From CAYVBJ01 sp964449075 (lineage in GTDB: Bacteria > Bacteroidota > Rhodothermia > Balneolales > Balneolaceae), in assembly GCA_964449075.1 (NCBI GenBank), contig CAYVBJ010000014.1, positions 1-64,000 of the forward strand: 64,000 nt of DNA. The letters are read 5' to 3'. The first letter of the stretch is position 1; every line of letters starts with the position of its first letter. A model generated the notes under the pieces. That model made no database searches, was not told the origin of the DNA, and worked only from the letters and a program-made list of their open reading frames with translations. The position numbers were made by a program, and so were the translations under genes. Below are positions 54,988 to 62,188 of the stretch, piece by piece.

Positions 54988-56109
54988 TTGATATCAGAAT
55001 TTCTTTCATACAGCCCGATTTTTTTAAATGAGGTTTGGTTTTACGGTATTGCGAATCAAATCTATTTTATAACACTTTTGGTGGTTTTGTCGCTTGCTGT
55101 ATATCTTTTTATCAAAACCCGCCATTCGGATGACGGTTTTGAGCTTACTACTTTTGAGCAGAACATGTACCTGCATTCGATTGCTACGAAAACAGATGAT
55201 GCTATTGCTGCTATTGACACAGATGACAGGATAAAATTTGCAAATGAGCATTTTTTAGAGCTTTTCAGTGTCAAATCCAAAGATATTGAAGGTAAAATAG
55301 TTGATGATACTCCCCTGCCTCTTTCGATTCAAAAAAGACTGACAATGAACCGTAACGGTGAAGTGAAAGTTATGAAAGACGGGGCAGAAAAGTCCCGACA
55401 TATGGAAATACACTCTATTACGGATGATCATGGCAAACTCCTGGGGCGCTTGTTAATATTTAAAGAGATTAAAAAAACAGAACGTATCTCCGTATCTGAA
55501 AAAACGGCAAAGATTGATCATCTTTCTCATGATCTGAACACCCCGTTAAATCTGATTCTTGGGTATAGTGAGATTCTCAGCAGTGATACAAATCTTACCG
55601 AAGAGCAGCGGAAAAAGCTTGAAATAATCACAAACAAATCGAGAGATCTCCAGTCTGTTTTTAAAGATCTGCTGCAGGAAGAGAGTCACGACACTCCTGC
55701 AAGCGGCAGAAAGAAAGAGAAGAATGAAGATATAAATAAAATAATGGTGGTTGATGACGTCTCTTTTAATCGTACTCTTCTCAAAATTATGCTCGAGCGA
55801 AACAAAATAGAGGTATGTGAGGCTTCAAATGGCAAAGAAGCTATCGAAACCATGCAGCGCTGCAAGCCTGATCTGATTTGTATGGACATTTCAATGCCCG
55901 TTATGGATGGCGTCGAAGCTTTTGAGTACATACGGTCGCTGGATAATCAATTTTCAACTATTCCAATAATCGCAGTAACCGCAAATAGCAGAAAAAACAA
56001 CAGAGACAGGCTGCTCGAAAAAGGATTCGATGGGTTTCTTCAAAAACCGTTTCGCGAAGAAGAGCTACTGGATATGATTCACAGGGTTTCTGTATATCAC
56101 GGCTGCTGA
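54988..56109 (+). CDS. Membrane PAS-HisKA-receiver protein lacking an ATPase domain
   Basis: A 373-residue signalling protein. One membrane helix (about 24-43) is followed by a PAS domain (about 60-160), a HisKA dimerisation helix pair with phospho-acceptor H181 (LSHDLNTPLN), a short linker and a complete receiver domain (about 250-370: D256/D257, phospho-Asp D300 in ICMDISMP, T331, K353). No HATPase_c N, G1 or G2 box exists between residues 231 and 250, so it cannot autophosphorylate from ATP by itself. TTG start. It may relay phosphate from another kinase or act as a scaffold. Confidence 0.85.
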   Translation: MISEFLSYSPIFLNEVWFYGIANQIYFITLLVVLSLAVYLFIKTRHSDDGFELTTFEQNMYLHSIATKTDDAIAAIDTDDRIKFANEHFLELFSVKSKDIEGKIVDDTPLPLSIQKRLTMNRNGEVKVMKDGAEKSRHMEIHSITDDHGKLLGRLLIFKEIKKTERISVSEKTAKIDHLSHDLNTPLNLILGYSEILSSDTNLTEEQRKKLEIITNKSRDLQSVFKDLLQEESHDTPASGRKKEKNEDINKIMVVDDVSFNRTLLKIMLERNKIEVCEASNGKEAIETMQRCKPDLICMDISMPVMDGVEAFEYIRSLDNQFSTIPIIAVTANSRKNNRDRLLEKGFDGFLQKPFREEELLDMIHRVSVYHGC

Positions 56110-56150
56110 TGCCCGACAGATCTGAACAGATTAACTAACCGGCCATTCTA

Positions 56151-57431
56151 TTAAGATGTAACCGATTTTAAAGCTTTACTGTTCTCTATCTCTTTAAGAT
56201 GCACTACATATGGCTTTACCACCGGTTTTGTGAGTGCTATGATATGTTTTGTGTCTGCCGCCTTTGAAAACTCTATCGCTCTTTCTCCGTCTTCAAGGAT
56301 CCAGATGGACTCATTTTTAAATTTGTAGGCTTCACTGAAACTTTCATCATAGTGAAAATAAAAGGAAACAGATTCTTTGTCGAAAGGAAATCCTTTTTCT
56401 TTTAGATAGTCGGCAGTTCTCTTTGCCACATCCTTTTTTATATTTTTGTCGGTATGTTTATTTAAAAACGTAGTTCTGAACAGGGATCTGTTTAAAAATC
56501 TGTTACAAAGATCTGAAAGAACAGGATCCTTTTCTTTCTTCCAGTATTTCAAACTGATAAATATATCGTGGTCATCGAGGTCGGTGTATGTCTCTACAAG
56601 TTTTGAACTTATAGTTTTGGTAGTTGTGGGTTTGTTTTGAAATAATTCTCTTAGTGCATCAGACGGATGGGTAACGGGTATATTTCTATCCATCAGAAAT
56701 TTAACCCGCTCAATTATCTTTTTTAGCAGTACATCCGCACTTAACACAGTTTTATGCAGATATACCTGCATATACATTAACCGGCGGGACAGAATGTAGT
56801 TCTCGATTGCATAAATTCCTTTTTTTTCAATAACAATATTGCCATTAAAGACGCGCATCGTTTTTAAAATCCGATTGATACCGACAGAACCCTCTGTTAC
56901 TCCTGTAAAAAAACTGTCCCTTTTCAGGTAATCCAGCCTGTCAATGTCGAGCTGTGATGAAACCAGCTGATGTAAAAACTTTTTGGGATACTGATTGGTA
57001 AATATTTTAATCGCAATATCCAGTGCACCGTCAAACTCTTTATTGAGCTCTTTCATAATCTTCAGGCTCATTTTTTCATGATTAAAATCATGAATCAGTG
57101 AGTGTTCAAGAGTGTGTGAAAGAGGTCCGTGGCCCACATCATGCAAAAGCAGTGCGATAAGAGTACCTTCATACTCTGCATCACTGATGGTTGTGTCTTT
57201 TTCGCGAAGGTTGTTGAGAACCCGCTGGCCCAGCTCGAGAGTTCCGATTGCATGTGAGAAACGCGAATGTTCAGCAGCTGGGAAAACGAGGTAACCAAGT
57301 CCAAGCTGACGTATTCTGCGCAGACGCTGCACGTACGGATGATCAATTAATTTGAGAATGATCCCCTTTGGTATAGTGATAAAGCCGTGAACAGGATCGT
57401 TGAATATTTTATACTGTGTGCTTTTGTCCAT
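56151..57431 (-). CDS. HD-domain phosphohydrolase (dGTPase/SAMHD-like)
   Basis: A 426-residue metal-dependent HD protein. It begins FNDPVHGFI, then HPYVQRLRRIRQLG, SRFSHAIGTLELG (first His), LLHDVGHGPLSHTLEHSL (HD pair) and SQLDIDRLDYLKRDSFFTG (final Asp). This matches the YwfO/SAMHD-like group that hydrolyses nucleoside triphosphates; substrate is not proven. The C-terminal 180 residues are less conserved. It is translated after the thioesterase gene, 6 bases apart. Confidence 0.9.
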   Translation of the reverse strand: MDKSTQYKIFNDPVHGFITIPKGIILKLIDHPYVQRLRRIRQLGLGYLVFPAAEHSRFSHAIGTLELGQRVLNNLREKDTTISDAEYEGTLIALLLHDVGHGPLSHTLEHSLIHDFNHEKMSLKIMKELNKEFDGALDIAIKIFTNQYPKKFLHQLVSSQLDIDRLDYLKRDSFFTGVTEGSVGINRILKTMRVFNGNIVIEKKGIYAIENYILSRRLMYMQVYLHKTVLSADVLLKKIIERVKFLMDRNIPVTHPSDALRELFQNKPTTTKTISSKLVETYTDLDDHDIFISLKYWKKEKDPVLSDLCNRFLNRSLFRTTFLNKHTDKNIKKDVAKRTADYLKEKGFPFDKESVSFYFHYDESFSEAYKFKNESIWILEDGERAIEFSKAADTKHIIALTKPVVKPYVVHLKEIENSKALKSVTS

Positions 57432-57437
57432 TTCAGT

Positions 57438-57878
57438 TTATTCAAAAGTTTTGACCAGGAATTTGTTTTTATAAGGCAGCAAGGGAAGTTTTACGGGCCT
57501 TTTTTGATTTATGCTATACCAGACCCCGGTAGATTTGGCAGTAGCTTTCAGCTCTTTGGTATCCTTATCATAGATCGCCTGGAAACCGTTTATACTGCTG
57601 TTTCCGTAACTTTCAATACCTGTTCCTGCAAGAATTTCAGATGGATAAAATATCGGCTTTATATACTTCACTTCAAGATTTACCAACACGAAGCTGTTTC
57701 CTTCTTTCATGGATTGCTGAAATTCAGGAATTTTCTGAATAAAACGGATCCGGGCCTCTTCAAAAAATGTATTAAAAATTGCATTGTTAACATGATTTAG
57801 AGTATCCAGGTCCCTGTATCGAACTTGCAGATTACACCAGTGAGGAAACAGCTCGCTATTATATCCGGGATTTTTCAT
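57438..57878 (-). CDS. Hotdog-fold acyl-CoA thioesterase (YbgC/FadM-like)
   Basis: A 146-residue hotdog protein with the catalytic segment VRYRDLDTLNHVNNAIF and FFEEARIRF, followed by VNLEVKYIKPIFYPSEI. It should hydrolyse acyl-CoA or a related thioester; chain length is unknown. It is the upstream gene of a two-gene unit with the HD phosphohydrolase. Confidence 0.87.
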   Translation of the reverse strand: MKNPGYNSELFPHWCNLQVRYRDLDTLNHVNNAIFNTFFEEARIRFIQKIPEFQQSMKEGNSFVLVNLEVKYIKPIFYPSEILAGTGIESYGNSSINGFQAIYDKDTKELKATAKSTGVWYSINQKRPVKLPLLPYKNKFLVKTFE

Positions 57879-57986
57879 TGATATCAGTCCGTTTTTATTA
57901 TGAGTGGTAAGATACTTTTTAAACAGAAGTTTATGGTAAAAATTTTAAGAGTTCTTTCACACTTCTTTATTGACACTGCTATTCGT

Positions 57987-57994
57987 TATATTTG
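57987..57994 (+). promoter_or_regulatory. Putative -7 box TATATTTG for M42 peptidase gene
   Basis: Exact TAnnTTTG match ending 33 bases before the ATG at 58028. It contains the in-frame TTG at 57992, which argues against that TTG being the translation start. Confidence 0.5.
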
Positions 57995-58027
57995 AACCTG
58001 AATCTCAACAAATACGTAACAGAAGAT

Positions 58028-59104
58028 ATGTTTGATAAAAAAACCGAAAAATTTCTTGAAGAGTTACTGATAACCCCAAGCCCTACCGGCTATGAATCTG
58101 AAGGTCAGAAGGTTTGGATGGAGTACGTAAGGGAGCATGCTGATAAGGTTACTTCAGATTCGTATGGTTCAGCTACTGCTTCACTCGAGACAAACAACGA
58201 TGTCATGACAATTATGCTTGAGGCACATGCAGATGAGATAGGTATGGTTGTACAGCATATAACTGATGATGGTTTTATCTACCTGAACAAACTTGGCGGA
58301 AGCGATTCAACCATTGCAAAAGCGAAGAGAGTTTTAATCTATAATAAGTGCGGGAGGGTAACAGGCGTAACGGGTAATACTGCCATTCATCTTCAGGACA
58401 CGAAAAACGGCGGCGGTAAGCAGCCATCATGGAAGGATATTTTTGTTGATATTGGTGTGTCTACCCGCGAAGAAGCAATGGAGCTTGTGCAGGTAGGAGA
58501 TCCCGTTATTTATGCAGAAGATGTAGATTATCTGAACGATGAGCGAATAACGGCAAGGGCACTGGATAATCGCATAGGCGGATTTATGATCGCCCAGGTA
58601 CTGAGGAAGCTGAAAGATCAAAGAGAAAAATTGAAAGTTAATGTGATTGCGTTAAACTCTGTTCAGGAAGAAGTGGGCGGTTTCGGCGCGCGAATGATGA
58701 GCTACCGGCATATGCCGGATGCTGCATTGGTGACAGATGTAACCCATGCTACGGACTCCCCCGGAATAGATGCGAAGGAACACGGCCTTGTAAAACTTGA
58801 CAAAGGGCCGAGTGTTCAGCACGGCGGTGCAAACCACCCGGGACTTGTATCTCTGATTGAAGAAGTAGCTGAATCAAAAAAAATAGAGATCCAGCATGAA
58901 GCAACAAGTGTGAGAACCGGAACAGATACAGACAGTATATTTTTCCAAAAAACAGGTATTCCCAGTGCATTAATTTCACTCCCTTTAAGATACATGCACT
59001 CTCCTGTGGAGACAGCCTCGCTAAATGATATTCATGCACTGATTGATTTGATGACCGAGACAGTACTTGCACTGCAACCCGACCATCATTTTTCAGTTGT
59101 ATAA
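58028..59104 (+). CDS. M42 family metal-dependent aminopeptidase
   Basis: A 358-residue dinuclear-metal aminopeptidase of the glutamyl-aminopeptidase/endoglucanase-M type. Ligands are H67 (HADE), D180 (ALDNR), E215 with catalytic E214 (QEEVGG), D237 (TDVTH) and H324 (RYMHSP). The ATG at 58028 is chosen over a TTG at 57992 because the TTG lies in a promoter-like box and adds 12 unconserved residues; AGAAG precedes the ATG. It has no signal peptide, so it is cytoplasmic, and trims peptides. Confidence 0.93.
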   Translation: MFDKKTEKFLEELLITPSPTGYESEGQKVWMEYVREHADKVTSDSYGSATASLETNNDVMTIMLEAHADEIGMVVQHITDDGFIYLNKLGGSDSTIAKAKRVLIYNKCGRVTGVTGNTAIHLQDTKNGGGKQPSWKDIFVDIGVSTREEAMELVQVGDPVIYAEDVDYLNDERITARALDNRIGGFMIAQVLRKLKDQREKLKVNVIALNSVQEEVGGFGARMMSYRHMPDAALVTDVTHATDSPGIDAKEHGLVKLDKGPSVQHGGANHPGLVSLIEEVAESKKIEIQHEATSVRTGTDTDSIFFQKTGIPSALISLPLRYMHSPVETASLNDIHALIDLMTETVLALQPDHHFSVV

Positions 59105-59222
59105 AGGCACAATGCCAAACTTTTAAAAAAATAAATATTGATTAAATTCGTTTTTCGGTTGCTAATTTTATGTAGCACGTCGATATTTTACCCGCAAATT
59201 GATAATATAAAATCAAAATCTT

Positions 59223-60242
59223 TTGATCTGGCATAACAGTACATTTCTTTGGCTGCTGGTAATCATTCCCCTCATCGCAGTTGGTTTCTATTTTTTTGAT
59301 AACAGGGTGAGACAAAGGGTTCATTCATTTTTTGACCGGCAGCTTTTTCAAAAAATAAGAAAAGGGTACTGGGAGCTTGGCAGTCGTATTCGCACTATTT
59401 TGATTCTGATTGCACTTGCTCTGTTTACTGTTGCGCTGGCAGGTCCTAAAATAGGAACGGAAGTTCGTGAGGTGCAGCGGAGAGGTGTAAACATGCTTAT
59501 TGCGCTTGACCTTTCCAGGAGTATGAATGCGGAGGATGTAAAGCCAAGCAGGCTTCAGAAAGCCAAATTTGAGATCTCAAGGCTCATCGAAAGATTGAGA
59601 GGAGACAGGGTGGGGCTGATGGTTTTTACCGGAGAGGCGTTCATTCAGAGCCCTATGACGATGGATTACTCAGCACTGCGCATGTTCCTTGATATTGCAG
59701 AAACGGGACAGATGCCATCAAACACTACTAATTTCAGTTCAGCCTTCCAAAAAGCTTACGAAGCATTTGATTCTCTCGAAGAACAGGAAGAGAGCAATGC
59801 AGCGAATGTTTTGCTCTTTATTGCTGACGGTGAGAATCACGGGCCGGATTATTCTGACGATTTGCAGCGTTTGGTTGATGAGGGGGTAATCGTATTTACA
59901 GTTGGAGTTGGTACCCGCGAAGGTGGTCCGATTCCTCTGTATGATGATGAATCTTCAACCATGGCAGGATATGTGAGAGATTCAGACGGAAATCTTGTCA
60001 ATACACAACTCGAAACCGGAACAATGCAGGATATAGCCAGGAACGGCGGCGGGAGTTATTTTGATATCAATTCAGCAGGGGAGACGATTGAGCCTTTTTT
60101 CGCTAAACTGGAAGATCTTGAAAAAGGTGAGTTTTCAACACAGGAATTTGCTGATTACAAAAATCAATACCAGGCTCTTCTTTTAGGCGGTCTTCTCTTT
60201 TTTATAACCGGGCTTTTATTTCCGGTTTACAGTCGTAAATAA
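59223..60242 (+). CDS. BatA/BatB-type VWA membrane protein
   Basis: A 339-residue inner-membrane protein of the aerotolerance (Bat) type. Two N-terminal membrane helices (about 7-25 and 56-75) and one C-terminal helix (about 315-335) flank a von Willebrand A domain (about 90-280) with the MIDAS motif DLSRSMNAED. TTG start gives the conserved opening WHNSTFLWLLVIIPL. The usual MoxR, DUF58 and other bat genes are absent next to it: the next gene lies on the other strand, so this copy is isolated. Confidence 0.87.
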   Translation: MIWHNSTFLWLLVIIPLIAVGFYFFDNRVRQRVHSFFDRQLFQKIRKGYWELGSRIRTILILIALALFTVALAGPKIGTEVREVQRRGVNMLIALDLSRSMNAEDVKPSRLQKAKFEISRLIERLRGDRVGLMVFTGEAFIQSPMTMDYSALRMFLDIAETGQMPSNTTNFSSAFQKAYEAFDSLEEQEESNAANVLLFIADGENHGPDYSDDLQRLVDEGVIVFTVGVGTREGGPIPLYDDESSTMAGYVRDSDGNLVNTQLETGTMQDIARNGGGSYFDINSAGETIEPFFAKLEDLEKGEFSTQEFADYKNQYQALLLGGLLFFITGLLFPVYSRK

Positions 60243-60286
60243 ATGGTACATCCAGCCGGTTTTCTTAATGCTGCCCAATTTATTTG

Positions 60287-61198
60287 TTATTCGACTGTAT
60301 AATTCAAAGGTTCAATGATTGAAGCCAGTTCATACCCGTTGTGATTTGAAACGGCAGCATACCAGTTGTCGTCCCATTTCCAGGAAACAACATGTTTCCC
60401 GCTAATTTCTGTAACGTGGAAGTCGGTATCACTGTTTATACTTTCGATGGCTATTGAATCACGTACCAGGTTTTTGACATTCTCAAGATCGGGTATGTAA
60501 AATGCAAATATGTAAATGTATTGATTTAGTTCTTCCTGGTAGTATTCAAAAAGAGGAGTTTGATAACCGGGGATAAACTCTGATACAACAATTCCGCTGA
60601 AATCTGCACTCCTGACAGGCGGAACAGTCATTTTAAGTGAGTGAAATTCATTGAGATAGCTTTCGGCAGTAGTAAGTGAAGCGGTGCGAAATGTAGGCTC
60701 TATAAAACTGCCATTGTGATTTTCAAAATGGTTATAAGCATACTCTTCCAGCTGATACTGAATATTTTCACCTGGAACGCCTGACCGGTCGAGCAGCTCA
60801 AAAATTAAAAATGAAAAAAACAGTATTGCGGCAGCGGCACTTATATATCTGAAATAAGCAGTAATATTCTGCCGGGTTTTCATTTTGCTGCTAATTCCAT
60901 CCGTATTCTCTGATCTGTTATTGGATGATAGCCCTTGTTTAGCAGAGTATTCAGAGGATAATACTTTATCCGTGTAGATTTTGTTTACAACGAAGTACCT
61001 GAGTGAAGAAGGCGCCTCTTGTTTTTGGTATTTTTCCTTCAGCGCTTTTTTAACAGACAGTAAGCTTCTATAATGTGCATTCATTTCAGGGTCATTCTCA
61101 ATATAATTCAAAAATGCACTCTCTTCACGTGGTGAAGCCTCATCGTCAATAACGAGAGTAAGAATTTTAAGTGCTTCGTCTTTTGTTAAATCAGACAT
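60287..61198 (-). CDS. Anti-sigma-factor-like single-span membrane protein
   Basis: A 303-residue protein with a cytosolic N-terminus (1-115), one membrane helix (about 120-138) and a periplasmic domain. The opening LTKDEALKILTLVIDDEAS, then LNYIENDPEMNAHYRSL, is like anti-sigma domains, but the Cys pair of the zinc-binding HxxxCxxC motif is missing. No ECF sigma gene is adjacent. The periplasmic part (SFIEPTFRTASLTTAESYLNE) may be a sensor. Function as an anti-sigma factor is inferred from shape only; rseP is elsewhere in the window. Confidence 0.6.
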   Translation of the reverse strand: MSDLTKDEALKILTLVIDDEASPREESAFLNYIENDPEMNAHYRSLLSVKKALKEKYQKQEAPSSLRYFVVNKIYTDKVLSSEYSAKQGLSSNNRSENTDGISSKMKTRQNITAYFRYISAAAAILFFSFLIFELLDRSGVPGENIQYQLEEYAYNHFENHNGSFIEPTFRTASLTTAESYLNEFHSLKMTVPPVRSADFSGIVVSEFIPGYQTPLFEYYQEELNQYIYIFAFYIPDLENVKNLVRDSIAIESINSDTDFHVTEISGKHVVSWKWDDNWYAAVSNHNGYELASIIEPLNYTVE

Positions 61199-61363
61199 TA
61201 ATTAGTAGAACCACCTGTTTTAAAAGATACTTTTTGAGTTTATACAATCAACAACATAGTTCACTGATCTGTTCCTTTTTCGAGAGATGTAAAATTTAAA
61301 AGAAATGAAAATAATAACCACTACTCTTTTGAGCATTGATCGTCAGAAGGGTTAAAGTAAACT

Positions 61364-62041
61364 TCATTCCCGATGGAGAGTGGTGAAAAATGTCCAGGGC
61401 TCAACGGCAGGAGGGAGAGCTTTAAAATTCATTCTTGTTTTTTGGGTCGGATGCTCCAGGTTAAACATGTGGGAGAACAGTGCCGGATTTTTGTTTATTT
61501 CGGCCTTTCCATACTTTTGATCGCCATATACCGGATACCCTGAATCAGCCATTTGAGCTCTGATTTGATGTGGTCTTCCTGTTTGTAAATCGACCTCAAG
61601 AAGGGAAAGATTCTGATAAGATTCCAATTTGATATACGTTAATTGAGCAATTTTTGCGCCATGTGCCGGTTTATTGATTACAGACACTTTATTCAATTTC
61701 CTGTCTTTTTTAATATAACCCTCGAGTAGTGCGTTAACCGGTGTGTAACCTTCCACAACAACCAGGTATGTTTTTTTTACTGTCCTGTTGCGGATTTGTT
61801 CACTCAGCCTGCCTGCAGCTTTGGATGTTTTGGCAAGAACCAGTACACCGCCGACAGGGCGGTCGAGTCTGTGAACAAGTCCAAGAAAAACATTGCCAGG
61901 TTTTTTATCTCTTTTTTTCAGGTAATTTTTATAAAATGTAAGTACATCTTTCGCTGAAGAACCATCCGGCTGAGAAAGTGCACCAGCAGGCTTATTGATA
62001 ACCAGGAGATGGTTGTCTTCAAATATAATATCTTTATTCAA
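61364..62041 (-). CDS. RluA-family pseudouridine synthase
   Basis: Converts uridine to pseudouridine in rRNA or tRNA. The 225-residue protein consists of the catalytic domain only, without the N-terminal S4 domain seen in larger family members. Catalytic D60 lies in VHRLDRPVGG; other family segments are VINKPAG, TGRPHQIRAQM and GDQKYGK. The target base is unknown. Confidence 0.92.
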   Translation of the reverse strand: MNKDIIFEDNHLLVINKPAGALSQPDGSSAKDVLTFYKNYLKKRDKKPGNVFLGLVHRLDRPVGGVLVLAKTSKAAGRLSEQIRNRTVKKTYLVVVEGYTPVNALLEGYIKKDRKLNKVSVINKPAHGAKIAQLTYIKLESYQNLSLLEVDLQTGRPHQIRAQMADSGYPVYGDQKYGKAEINKNPALFSHMFNLEHPTQKTRMNFKALPPAVEPWTFFTTLHRE

Positions 62042-62143
62042 TTGCTGTACATTAACTTAAAGAATTTAAATAAACAATATATAGACCTGATATAAGGCCT
62101 ATACCAAGTAAATGTACAATAATTATTATCTTCCGTACAGTTG

Positions 62144-62151
62144 TATTTTTG
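62144..62151 (+). promoter_or_regulatory. Putative -7 box TATTTTTG for uvrC
   Basis: Exact TAnnTTTG match ending 37 bases before the uvrC ATG. Confidence 0.45.
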
Positions 62152-62188
62152 TTAGTATCAAAAGCGATAGAAATTTTAAAAAAAGTTG

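Noticed and set aside
56110..56150. Terminator between the convergent kinase-like and HD genes
   Set aside because: No stem of useful length was found in the 41 bases.
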